Source: an uncultured Bacteroides sp. (GTDB taxonomy: Bacteria; Bacteroidota; Bacteroidia; Bacteroidales; Bacteroidaceae). Taken from it: DNA of 64,000 nt. Made by a program: the position numbers and the translations under genes. The stretch is from positions 62,001 through 126,000 of the forward strand of contig NZ_CAUCSQ010000002.1 in the NCBI RefSeq assembly GCF_958445495.1, given 5' to 3'. This document shows positions 43,112 to 51,977 of this stretch, piece after piece; position 1 is the first letter of the stretch, and the number at the start of each line of letters is the position of its first letter. Below the pieces are notes generated by a model, which worked only from the letters and a program-made list of their open reading frames with translations, did no database searches and had not been told where the DNA came from.

Positions 43112-44065
43112 TCAGTCACGCGAACCGGCTATCAACGCCTCCACGACGGAAGCATCCACGGCAAACGCCGTCCCGTGACGGATGCCTTTCGGAAAAGAGA
43201 CCTGTCCGGACACATCTTCCCACGTCTCACCATTGTCCAACGAACGGACAGCCCCATAACGATGGTCGCGGTACTTGTCAAAATAGACATAAAGCGTATC
43301 GCCGACAAAAAGCGGAGCCGGACCCTCCGCCCAATAATCTCCCGTAATGGGCGCCGACACCTCGGTCGGGAATCCTTTTTCTATCCTCTCCGTACGGGTC
43401 ACGCGCAAATTCTTTTCCGGCGGATTAGAATTCTCATTCTTGACTGCCATTATCAGGTCTCCCCGCTTCGGGTCCTTCACGATAGCTGCGTCAATCACGC
43501 TGAAATCGGGATTGAAGAACATTTTCGTTTCCGAAAAAGTACGGAAATCCTTCGTCGTCACATAATAAATACGATGGTTCAGTCCCTTCTCACTCTCACT
43601 GACGGGCACTTCCTTGTGGCGGCCGGGAATCGTAGTCGCCCAAAAGATATAATAGAGTTGTGAAGGTTCGTCGTAAAACAGTTCGGGAGCCCAACAGTTA
43701 CGGGCGTCCGGCTCGTGCATCATCACGGGAATCGCCTGTTGCCTGCTCCAATGAACCAAGTCGCGGGAAGAAGCATATCCGATAATCCGGTCTGTCCAAC
43801 CGGAAGTCCAGACCATGTGGAAAGTTCCGTCCGGCGACCGGCAAATACTGGGGTCGCGCATCAATTTATCCTTACCGACGGCAGGAGCTAGGTAAGAACG
43901 CCCGCCCCGTAAAGGCAACCAGTTCAATCCGTCATAACTGTATGCCAAATGCAGCCCGTCCCTGCTGTCATTGACAAAATAAGAAAAGAGGTAGGCCGTC
44001 TCACCGGCGAAAACCGCCATTACCGACCAAAGGCTTAATGCCATCCAGGCTATTGCTTTTTTCAT
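43112..44065 (-). CDS. GH43-like five-bladed propeller glycosidase
   Basis: 317 residues from the ATG at 44065, which opens a signal peptide (ALSLWSVMAVFA|G); an in-frame ATG at 44158 lies upstream of the promoter box and is rejected. Propeller motifs with the GH43 residues: Asp71 in LMRDPSI as base, the NCWAPELF stretch, Asp in FSVIDAAIVKD, and Glu in YWAEGPAP as acid. It has a single domain, unlike the 558-residue GH43. Arabinosidase or galactosidase activity on RG-I side chains is likely but not readable from sequence. Confidence 0.85.
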   Translation of the reverse strand: MKKAIAWMALSLWSVMAVFAGETAYLFSYFVNDSRDGLHLAYSYDGLNWLPLRGGRSYLAPAVGKDKLMRDPSICRSPDGTFHMVWTSGWTDRIIGYASSRDLVHWSRQQAIPVMMHEPDARNCWAPELFYDEPSQLYYIFWATTIPGRHKEVPVSESEKGLNHRIYYVTTKDFRTFSETKMFFNPDFSVIDAAIVKDPKRGDLIMAVKNENSNPPEKNLRVTRTERIEKGFPTEVSAPITGDYWAEGPAPLFVGDTLYVYFDKYRDHRYGAVRSLDNGETWEDVSGQVSFPKGIRHGTAFAVDASVVEALIAGSRD

Positions 44066-44095
44066 GGTTCCTTTAAGATTAAAAAGTTTACCCCG

Positions 44096-44103
44096 CAAAG
44101 ATA
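44096..44103 (-). promoter_or_regulatory. Promoter -7 box of the GH43-GH42 genes
   Basis: TATCTTTG on the minus strand, 30 bases before the ATG at 44065; it fixes the start of the GH43 gene. Confidence 0.6.
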
Positions 44104-44252
44104 AAGCATCTCCACACCTCCTCAAAGACAAAGCACATGGACAATATTTCAAATTCATGTAGTTTTGTACACAAACGTCTTTACAAGCCTATTTTGATAC
44201 GATATTCTATGTATCTGTACATCTTTCTATTTACCGGACTTCCAAAAATCCC

Positions 44253-44260
44253 TACTTTAG
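44253..44260 (+). promoter_or_regulatory. Promoter -7 box of the GH2-to-GH106 operon
   Basis: TACTTTAG, one base from TAnnTTTG, with TTT in place of TTG 20 bases upstream. Predicted transcript start near 44267, which favours the GH2 ATG at 44306 over that at 44279. Confidence 0.45.
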
Positions 44261-44305
44261 CGGCAGATTTTTAAAAAGATGGAAAACCTATCAATTCTAT
44301 ATATC

Positions 44306-47182
44306 ATGAAACGACTTTTAGTAAGCAGTGCCATCGCACTCGCCTCCATACTGGCCGTAGCGGGACAAAACCGCTCCTTCAGTTTATCCGGTAAATGGAA
44401 TTTCAAGATAGACCGGGAAGATGCCGGCGTCAGGGAACAATGGTTCGAAAAATCCCTCGACGATTCCATCAACCTGCCCGGCTCCATGCCCGAAAAACTG
44501 AAAGGGGACGAAGTGACCGCCCGCACCCGGTGGACCGGGAGCCTCTACGACAGTTCTTACTACTTCAATCCCTATATGGAAAAATACAGGATAGAAGGGC
44601 AAATAAAACTTCCTTTCTTCCTGACTCCCGACAAACATTATGTAGGCGTGGCCTGGTATCAAAAAAAAGTGGCAATCCCCGCCGACTGGAAAGGGGAAAG
44701 AATCACCCTTTTCCTGGAACGTCCGCACATCGAGACTACCGTATGGGTGAACCGGCGGGAAATCGGTATGCAAAACAGTCTTTGCGTCCCCCATGTCTAT
44801 GACCTGACCGCTGCCGCCACCCCCGGAAAGACATGCCTGATTACCATCCGGATAGACAACCGCATCAAGGAAATCAACGTAGGGCCCGATTCCCACAGCA
44901 TCACCGACCAGACACAAGGCAACTGGAACGGCATCGTCGGGCGAATCGAATTGCAGGCCACTCCCAAAGTTCATTTTGAAGATATCCAGGTATATCCTGA
45001 TTTGAATACCCGGAAAGCACTGGTCCGGATGAACGTACGGTCCGCCTCTTCCGTGAAAGGAGAAATCACCCTTTCCGCCGAGAGTTTCAATACGGATGTC
45101 CGTCACAAGGTAGCTCCCGTATGCCGGAGTTTCAACATCCGTCCGGGAGATAATCCGGTGGAAATGGAACTTCCGATGGGAAAAGAGTTCCTGACATGGG
45201 ACGAATTCAATCCGGCGCTTTACAAACTGACGGCAAAATTAACCAGCGGCAAGCAAACCGATACGCGGCAAGTACAGTTCGGCATGCGCGATTTCAAGAT
45301 AAAAGGGAAATGGTTCTATGTGAACGGCCGTAAGACAATGCTTCGCGGCACGGTGGAAAACTGCGATTTCCCGTTGACAGGCTACGCCCCGATGGATGTA
45401 GCTTCCTGGGAACGGGTCTTCCGCATCTGCCGCAACTACGGTTTGAACCACATGCGCTTCCATTCCTTTTGTCCGCCGGAGGCCGCCTTCATCGCTGCGG
45501 ATTTGGTCGGTTTCTACCTGCAACCGGAAGGACCGAGCTGGCCGAACCACGGCCCGAAACTGGGCAACGGGCAACCGATTGACAAATACTTGATGGACGA
45601 GACGATTGCACTGACAAAAGAATACGGGAATTACGCCTCTTACTGCATGCTGGCTTGTGGTAACGAGCCTTCCGGCCGTTGGGTGGCATGGGTCAGCAAA
45701 TTCGTGGATTACTGGAAAGCGGCCGACCCGCGCCACGTATATACGGGTGCTTCCGTCGGAAACAGTTGGCAATGGCAACCGCATAACCAGTTTCACGTAA
45801 AAGCCGGCGCACGGGGATTAAGCTGGGCAAGCGCGCAACCGGAAAGTGAATCAGACTACCGTACAAGAATCGACACGGTCAAGCAACCGTATGTATCGCA
45901 CGAAACAGGCCAATGGTGCGTATTCCCGAATTTCAATGAAATCCGCAAATACACCGGAGTCAACAAAGCGAAGAATTTTGAAATTTTCCGGGACATCCTG
46001 AATGACAACCGCATGGGAAGCCTAAGCCACGATTTCATGATGGCTTCGGGCAAACTCCAGGCACTCTGCTACAAACACGAAATCGAAAAGACCTTGCGTA
46101 CCCCCGACTATGCGGGATTCCAAATGCTGGCCCTGAACGATTATTCCGGACAGGGAACCGCATTAGTCGGCGTGCTGGACGTCTTCTTTGAAGAAAAAGG
46201 ATATATCAACGCTGAACAGTTCAGACGTTTCTGCAGCCCGACCGTACCTTTGGCGCGCATTCCCAAATTCGTATATACAAACGATGAGACATTCCACGCC
46301 GATATCGAAGTATCCCATTTCGGAGCCGCTCCTCTGGAAAATGCGAAAACGACCTATACCGTCAAAGACAAATTCGGAAAGGTATATGCCCGCGGGACTG
46401 TCGGCATCCGCCCTATCCCTATCGGGAACCTTTGTTCCCTGGGCAGTGTGGACATGGACTTGAAAGAAATCAAGACGCCGCAGAAACTGAATCTGGAAGT
46501 GCGCATTGAAGGCAGCGACGCCGTAAACGACTGGGATTTCTGGGTATATCCGGCACAAACGGAGTTGGTACAGGGAAATGTATATACGACCGATACCCTG
46601 GATGCCAAAGCGTTGGCGGTATTGCAAGACGGTGGAAACGTCCTGATTACGGCTGCCGGAAAGATACGATACGGCAAGGAAGTCAAACAATATTTCACTC
46701 CCGTGTTCTGGAACACTTCCTGGTTCAAGATGCGCCCGCCGCATACGACGGGTATTTTCCTGAACGAGTACCATCCTCTTTTCCGGGAATTCCCGACCGA
46801 GTACCACAGCAACCTGCAATGGTGGGAGTTGCTGAACAAAGCACAGGTGATGCAGTTCACCGACTTCCCGGCCAGCTTCCAGCCCACGGTTCAAAGTATC
46901 GACACCTGGTTCATCAGCCGGAAAATCGGCATGTTGTTCGAAGCAAAAGTGTTGAACGGCAAGCTGATGATGACTAGCATGGATATTACCTCCCGGCCGG
47001 AGAAACGAATCGTCGCCCGACAGATGCACAAAGCAATCCTGGATTATATGAATTCGGACGATTTCCGCCCGACAGAGAGGATAGCCCCGGAGCTGATACA
47101 GGCATTATTCACCAAAGTGGCGGGAGAAGTGAAATCTTATACCGAAGATTCGCCCGACGAACTCAAACCGAAAACCAACTGA
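44306..47182 (+). CDS. GH2 family glycoside hydrolase (beta-galactosidase-like)
   Basis: 958 residues from the ATG at 44306, which starts a signal peptide (SILAVAGQ); the in-frame ATG at 44279 adds nine residues and is less likely. N-terminal jelly-roll (VAWYQKKVAIPADWKGERITLFLERPHIETTVWVN, residues about 20-225), Ig-like domain, TIM barrel (about 345-640) with acid/base Glu454 in CGNEPSG and nucleophile Glu533 in VSHETGQW, then an extended C-terminal part. GH2 enzymes in RG-I loci remove beta-galactose or beta-glucuronate from side chains. First of six same-strand genes: GH2, CE12, GH28, small secreted protein, GH28, GH106. Confidence 0.94.
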   Translation: MKRLLVSSAIALASILAVAGQNRSFSLSGKWNFKIDREDAGVREQWFEKSLDDSINLPGSMPEKLKGDEVTARTRWTGSLYDSSYYFNPYMEKYRIEGQIKLPFFLTPDKHYVGVAWYQKKVAIPADWKGERITLFLERPHIETTVWVNRREIGMQNSLCVPHVYDLTAAATPGKTCLITIRIDNRIKEINVGPDSHSITDQTQGNWNGIVGRIELQATPKVHFEDIQVYPDLNTRKALVRMNVRSASSVKGEITLSAESFNTDVRHKVAPVCRSFNIRPGDNPVEMELPMGKEFLTWDEFNPALYKLTAKLTSGKQTDTRQVQFGMRDFKIKGKWFYVNGRKTMLRGTVENCDFPLTGYAPMDVASWERVFRICRNYGLNHMRFHSFCPPEAAFIAADLVGFYLQPEGPSWPNHGPKLGNGQPIDKYLMDETIALTKEYGNYASYCMLACGNEPSGRWVAWVSKFVDYWKAADPRHVYTGASVGNSWQWQPHNQFHVKAGARGLSWASAQPESESDYRTRIDTVKQPYVSHETGQWCVFPNFNEIRKYTGVNKAKNFEIFRDILNDNRMGSLSHDFMMASGKLQALCYKHEIEKTLRTPDYAGFQMLALNDYSGQGTALVGVLDVFFEEKGYINAEQFRRFCSPTVPLARIPKFVYTNDETFHADIEVSHFGAAPLENAKTTYTVKDKFGKVYARGTVGIRPIPIGNLCSLGSVDMDLKEIKTPQKLNLEVRIEGSDAVNDWDFWVYPAQTELVQGNVYTTDTLDAKALAVLQDGGNVLITAAGKIRYGKEVKQYFTPVFWNTSWFKMRPPHTTGIFLNEYHPLFREFPTEYHSNLQWWELLNKAQVMQFTDFPASFQPTVQSIDTWFISRKIGMLFEAKVLNGKLMMTSMDITSRPEKRIVARQMHKAILDYMNSDDFRPTERIAPELIQALFTKVAGEVKSYTEDSPDELKPKTN

Positions 47183-47240
47183 AAACGGGGGACTGCCGGA
47201 TACGGCCTAAATCCCGTCAAACAATATATTATTATTTACA

Positions 47241-48479
47241 ATGAAAACTACAATCATAAGCTTGCTGCTTTTGGCAGCGGCAAGCATCGACGCACAAGAA
47301 AAAGCCCGGACATACCGGTTGGCGGACGCTCCCCGCTACAGCGAGGAGACGGGATACGGATATGACTTCGTCGCCACTCCCTCCAAAGGCAGCAAGGCGC
47401 CTTTCTTCTTTTCCGTCCGCGTACCGGACGGAAACTACAAAGTAACCGTTCGCCTGGGCAGCAAGAGACAGGCAGGAGTGACGACGGTAAGAGGCGAGTC
47501 ACGCCGACTGTTCATTGATAACCTTGCAACCCCAAAGGGAGAATTCGCAGAGGAGACCTTTATCGTCAACAAACGCAATCCCCGTATTTCCGAAAAAGAA
47601 TCCGTACGTATCAAACCCCGTGAAAAGTCAAAACTGAACTGGGACGACAAACTGACTCTGGAATTCAACGGCGACGCCCCCGTATGCCAGAGCATCAGTA
47701 TCGAACCTGCCGACTCGTCGGTCATTACCGTTTTCCTGTGCGGCAACAGTACGGTAGTCGACCAAGACAATGAACCGTGGGCAAGCTGGGGACAGATGAT
47801 ACCCCATTTCTTCAGTCCCGGCGTCTGCATCGCCAATTATGCGGAATCAGGCGAATCCGCCAATACGTTTATTGCGGCGGGACGCCTGAAGAAAGCCCTG
47901 AGCCAGATAAAGAAAGGAGATTATCTCTTCATGGAGTTCGGACACAACGACCAAAAACAGAAAGGTCCCGGCAAAGGAGCCTACTACTCCTTCATGACCA
48001 GCCTGAAAATATTTATCGACGAAGCCCGTGCGCGCGGGGCACATCCCGTATTGGTCACTCCCACTCAGCGCCGGAGTTTCGATGCGGCCGGACACATCCG
48101 CGACACGCATGAGGATTATCCGGAAGCCATGCGTTGGCTGGCAGCCAAAGAAAACGTCCCGTTGATAGACCTCAACGAAATGACCCGCACGCTTTACGAA
48201 GCTCTCGGCCCGGAAATGTCCAAACGCGCTTTCGTACATTACCCTGCAGGTACTTATCCGGGACAGACCGAAGATTTCGCCGACAATACCCACTTCAATC
48301 CGTACGGTGCCTATCAAATAGCCCGGTGTGTGATTGAAGGAATGAAGAAAGCCGTGCCGGAGCTGGCAAAACATTTGAAAACGACCCCGGACTATAACCC
48401 GGCGCAACCGGACGACGTGGACCGTTTCCACTGGAACGAGTCGCCATTCACGGAAATAGAGAAACCGGACGGAAATTAA
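47241..48479 (+). CDS. CE12 rhamnogalacturonan acetylesterase with N-terminal beta domain
   Basis: 412 residues with a signal peptide (AAASIDAQ). Residues about 22-155 form a galactose-binding-like beta domain (FDFVAT-type start, FSVRVPDGNYKVTVRLGS, a layout often seen fused to CE12). The SGNH domain follows: CGNSTV with nucleophile Ser170 (GNS instead of GDS), the Gly of YAESGESANTF, EFGHNDQK and DNTHFNPYG with Asp and His. Removes acetyl groups from RG-I galacturonate. Downstream of GH2 (58-base gap) and upstream of GH28. Confidence 0.93.
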   Translation: MKTTIISLLLLAAASIDAQEKARTYRLADAPRYSEETGYGYDFVATPSKGSKAPFFFSVRVPDGNYKVTVRLGSKRQAGVTTVRGESRRLFIDNLATPKGEFAEETFIVNKRNPRISEKESVRIKPREKSKLNWDDKLTLEFNGDAPVCQSISIEPADSSVITVFLCGNSTVVDQDNEPWASWGQMIPHFFSPGVCIANYAESGESANTFIAAGRLKKALSQIKKGDYLFMEFGHNDQKQKGPGKGAYYSFMTSLKIFIDEARARGAHPVLVTPTQRRSFDAAGHIRDTHEDYPEAMRWLAAKENVPLIDLNEMTRTLYEALGPEMSKRAFVHYPAGTYPGQTEDFADNTHFNPYGAYQIARCVIEGMKKAVPELAKHLKTTPDYNPAQPDDVDRFHWNESPFTEIEKPDGN

Positions 48480-48500
48480 AGAATCCCAATATTTACCGAT

Positions 48501-50024
48501 ATGAAAAGTAAAAGTATCCTTTCCCTACTCTTAGCAGGCACGTTTTTTACGGCATGCACTCCGGCCGGACAGATAGGAAACAACGGCTTCGAATGGGGGC
48601 AGGTTCCACAGCAACCGGATTTGTCGTTTGCCGACAGCGTAGGTAGCCGGCAAACGCCCGGAAACGACATCATTTTATCCGCCAACTCTTTTGGCGCAGT
48701 AGCAGACAGTACAGTGCTCAGCACGGAAGCTATCCAGAAAGCGATTGACAGTTGCGCCGTCAGCGGCGGCGGTACGGTGGTATTCCAGCCGGGATATTAC
48801 CAGACAGGCGCGCTGTTCATAAAAAGCGGAGTCAACCTGCAACTGGACAAAGGGGTGACTTTACTGGCAAGCCCTTCTATCCATCATTACCCCGAATTCC
48901 GTTCGCGGATTGCGGGAATCGAGATGATATGGCCGGCAGCGGTCCTCAACATCGTCAATGAAAAGAACGCTTCCGTCAGCGGAGAAGGAACCCTGGACTG
49001 CCGGGGAAAAGTATTTTGGGACAAATACTGGGAAATGCGGAAAGAATACGAAGCGAAAGGATTGCGCTGGATTGTGGATTACGACTGCAAACGAGTACGG
49101 GGCATCCTTGTGGAACGCAGCTCGGACGTCACCCTGAAAGGATTCACCCTGATGCGTACCGGTTTCTGGGGATGCCAGATTCTTTATTCCGACCATTGCA
49201 CCATAGACGGGCTGACAATCAACAACAACATAGGCGGGCACGGTCCGAGCACGGACGGCATCGACATCGATTCCTCGTGTAATATCCTGGTCGAAAACTG
49301 CGACATAGACTGCAATGACGACAATATCTGCATCAAATCGGGACGGGACGCAGACGGGTTGCGGGTGAACCTCCCCACGGAAAACGTAGTCATACGCAAT
49401 TGCACCGCCCGCAAAGGCGCCGGCCTCATCACCTGCGGAAGCGAAACGTCCGGCGGCATACGGAACATACTGGGATATAATCTGGAAGCGACCGGCACTT
49501 CGGCGGTACTCCGGCTGAAAAGCGCCATGAACCGCGGAGGAACGATTGAAAACATCTATATGACTGGCGTAAAGGCGGAAAACGTCCGTCACGTGCTGGC
49601 AGCGGACTTGAACTGGAACCCCAGCTACAGCTACAGCAGTTTGCCCAAAGAGTATGAAGGGAAAGAAATCCCGGAACACTGGAAAATCATGCTGACCCCG
49701 GTAATACCTCCCGAAAAAGGGTATCCGCGCTTCCGCAACGTCTACGTATCAAAAGTAAAAGCGGAAAATGTGGACGAATTCATCTCCGCTTCGGGTTGGA
49801 ACGATTCGTTGCGTCTGGAAAATTTCTATCTTTACGCCATCGAGGCGCAGACCGACCGGCCGGGTAAAATCCGCTATACGAAGAATTTCAACTTGTCCGG
49901 GATTACATTAAAGACAAACGAAAAGAATGCCATTGAACTAAAAGAAAATGAACAAAGCAATATCCACTTCAACTATGTCGAGACATCTCCTGACCATCGT
50001 ACTGCTGGGAATCTTGCTCATTGA
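48501..50024 (+). CDS. GH28 family glycoside hydrolase, lipoprotein
   Basis: 507 residues. Lipobox FFTAC (Cys19) followed by TPAGQIG, without acidic residues, so probably periplasm-facing. Beta-helix with SFGAVADSTVLSTEAI, then STDGIDIDSSCN, CNDDNICIKSGRDADG, KGAGLITCGSETSGG (the GHG histidine replaced by Gly-Ala-Gly) and RLKSAMNRGG. The catalytic aspartates remain. Close in order of motifs to the first GH28 but with a changed substrate-side loop, suggesting a different RG-I oligosaccharide. Its last 50 to 77 bases overlap the next gene. Confidence 0.92.
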   Translation: MKSKSILSLLLAGTFFTACTPAGQIGNNGFEWGQVPQQPDLSFADSVGSRQTPGNDIILSANSFGAVADSTVLSTEAIQKAIDSCAVSGGGTVVFQPGYYQTGALFIKSGVNLQLDKGVTLLASPSIHHYPEFRSRIAGIEMIWPAAVLNIVNEKNASVSGEGTLDCRGKVFWDKYWEMRKEYEAKGLRWIVDYDCKRVRGILVERSSDVTLKGFTLMRTGFWGCQILYSDHCTIDGLTINNNIGGHGPSTDGIDIDSSCNILVENCDIDCNDDNICIKSGRDADGLRVNLPTENVVIRNCTARKGAGLITCGSETSGGIRNILGYNLEATGTSAVLRLKSAMNRGGTIENIYMTGVKAENVRHVLAADLNWNPSYSYSSLPKEYEGKEIPEHWKIMLTPVIPPEKGYPRFRNVYVSKVKAENVDEFISASGWNDSLRLENFYLYAIEAQTDRPGKIRYTKNFNLSGITLKTNEKNAIELKENEQSNIHFNYVETSPDHRTAGNLAH

Positions 50025-50577
50025 TGCGCAAGCGCAGGCTCTGACGCCTCCTGCCGGCACTTTCCGGCTGGGCATATCGAAAGGAAACGAAAGCCGCTGG
50101 CTCAAACCCGGTGAAAAGATACGGGGAATATCTTTCCAATGGAAAACATTGCCCCACAGCCGCGGATTTATCCTGAAAGTAGAAGCCGACTGCCCTCCGG
50201 AAGCCGACGTCCTGTTCTGGAGTTTCGGCGATTGCCTGCCGGACTCGGACATGAACGTATTCAGCGTGGAGGGGCAAGCCTTCACCTGCTACTACGGAGA
50301 AAGCATGCGACTGCGGACGTTGCAGGCAATCACTCCCACCGACGACATCCGTTTGAGCGACGGACATAAAGACGAGACTCCCCTGATGCTTTACGAATCG
50401 GGCAAACGGACCGGCCGCCCCGTACTGGCGGGACGTTGCAGCCTCTCCCCGGCTTTCTCCCCAAACGAAGGAGGCAAGCCCCTCCGGCTTTACTTCTGTT
50501 TCTACGAGCAGAATGAAAAAACGGATTACAACTATTATATGTTACCGGATGTTTTTGCCGAAATTGACAGAAAATGA
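49975..50577 (+). CDS. Small secreted protein of unknown function in the GH operon
   Basis: 200 residues from the ATG at 49975 (signal peptide LLTIVLLGILLIDAQA|Q); an ATG at 49948 would add nine polar residues. The start overlaps the GH28 gene by 50 bases and the end overlaps the next GH28 by four (ATGA), so it is translationally locked into the operon. Predicted all-beta, with RLGISKGNESRWLKPGEKI, FWSFGDCLPDSD and YFCFYEQNEKTDYNYYMLPD. No catalytic motif I know; it somewhat resembles DUF4450-type domains, without certainty. A helper or binding subunit for an enzyme of this operon is possible. Confidence 0.7.
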   Translation: MSRHLLTIVLLGILLIDAQAQALTPPAGTFRLGISKGNESRWLKPGEKIRGISFQWKTLPHSRGFILKVEADCPPEADVLFWSFGDCLPDSDMNVFSVEGQAFTCYYGESMRLRTLQAITPTDDIRLSDGHKDETPLMLYESGKRTGRPVLAGRCSLSPAFSPNEGGKPLRLYFCFYEQNEKTDYNYYMLPDVFAEIDRK

Positions 50578-51977
50578 AAAAGAACTATCTATTATTCAGC
50601 CTGTTGATAGGTTGTATCAACCTGCAGGCTGCTATCTATAACGTGAAAGACTTCGGAGCCAAAGCGGACGGGAAAACCATCGATTCCCCCGCCGTCAACC
50701 GTGCGATTGAAGCGGCCGCACAAGCCGGAGGGGGTACAATATACCTGCCTGCGGGAGAATATGCCTGCTATTCCATCCGGCTGAAAAGCAACATCCATCT
50801 GTATCTGGAACAGGGAGCGTGCATTCTCGCCGCCTTCCCCGGAAAAGAGCAGGGGTATGACGCCGCCGAACCGAATGAACACAACCGATACCAGGACTTC
50901 GGACACAGCCATTGGAAAAACTCTTTAATCTGGGGAATCGGACTGGAGAACATTACCATAAGCGGCCCCGGACTCATCTACGGCAAAGGGCTGACCCGTG
51001 AAGAAAGCCGCCTGCCGGGTGTAGGCAACAAGGCAATCAGCCTGAAAGACTGCCGGAATGTGACGCTGAAAGATTTGTCCATGCTTCATTGCGGCCATTT
51101 CGCCCTGCTCGCCACCGGAGTAGACCATCTCACCATCCTGAACCTGAAAGTAGACACCAACCGGGACGGATTTGACATCGACTGCTGCCGGAATGTGCGC
51201 ATCAGCCAATGCACGGTAAATTCCCCTTGGGATGATGCCATCGTATTGAAAGCTTCTTATGCGTTAGGACGCTTCCGGGATACGGAAAACGTGACAATCA
51301 GCGATTGCTACGTCAGCGGTTTCGACAAAGGCAGCGTGATGGACGGCAGTTGGCAACTGGACGAGCCGCAGGCGCCCGACCACGGTTACCGCACCGGACG
51401 TATCAAGCTGGGCACGGAAAGCAGCGGCGGTTTCCGCAACATCGCGATTACGAACTGCATCTTCGAACATTGCCGGGGGCTAGCACTGGAAACCGTTGAC
51501 GGAGGACATCTGGAAGACATCGTAATCAGCAACATTACGATGAGGAATATAGTCAACGCACCCGTTTTCCTCCGGTTGGGCGCACGCATGCGCAGCCCGG
51601 AAGGTACTCCCGCAGGCACGATGAGACGCATTCTTATCAGCGATGTCAACGTATGGAATGCCGACAGCCGGTATGCCTCCATCGTCAGCGGAGTGCCGGG
51701 AGCCTGTATCGAAGACGTGACTTTCCGCAACATCCACCTTTATTATAAAGGCGGTTACAGTGCGGAGGACGGCAAACGGATTCCGCCCGAACAGGAGAAA
51801 GCATATCCCGAACCCTGGATGTTCGGCACGATTCCCGCCAAAGGATTCTATATCCGCCACGCACGGAACATCACCTTCGACGGTGTCCGTTTCCACTTCG
51901 AACGGCCGGACGGCCGACCGCTCTTTGTCACCGACGATGCAGAGAACATAGAATATCACAATACGCCGAAAGAATGA
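50574..51977 (+). CDS. GH28 family glycoside hydrolase, secreted
   Basis: 467 residues with a signal peptide (LLIGCINLQA|A, about residue 20; the Cys is inside the hydrophobic part and not a good lipobox). Begins YNVKDFGAKADGKTIDSPAVNRAIEAAAQAGGG in typical fashion. Catalytic region: TNRDGFDIDCCRN, SPWDDAIVLKAS, a long loop GSVMDGSWQLDEPQAPDHGYRTG, then GRIKLGTESSGG and CRGLALETVDGG. The GHG motif is missing and RIK is moved, marking a distinct GH28 subgroup seen next to GH106 in RG-I loci. The ATGA overlaps at both ends couple it to its neighbours. Confidence 0.9.
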   Translation: MKKNYLLFSLLIGCINLQAAIYNVKDFGAKADGKTIDSPAVNRAIEAAAQAGGGTIYLPAGEYACYSIRLKSNIHLYLEQGACILAAFPGKEQGYDAAEPNEHNRYQDFGHSHWKNSLIWGIGLENITISGPGLIYGKGLTREESRLPGVGNKAISLKDCRNVTLKDLSMLHCGHFALLATGVDHLTILNLKVDTNRDGFDIDCCRNVRISQCTVNSPWDDAIVLKASYALGRFRDTENVTISDCYVSGFDKGSVMDGSWQLDEPQAPDHGYRTGRIKLGTESSGGFRNIAITNCIFEHCRGLALETVDGGHLEDIVISNITMRNIVNAPVFLRLGARMRSPEGTPAGTMRRILISDVNVWNADSRYASIVSGVPGACIEDVTFRNIHLYYKGGYSAEDGKRIPPEQEKAYPEPWMFGTIPAKGFYIRHARNITFDGVRFHFERPDGRPLFVTDDAENIEYHNTPKE

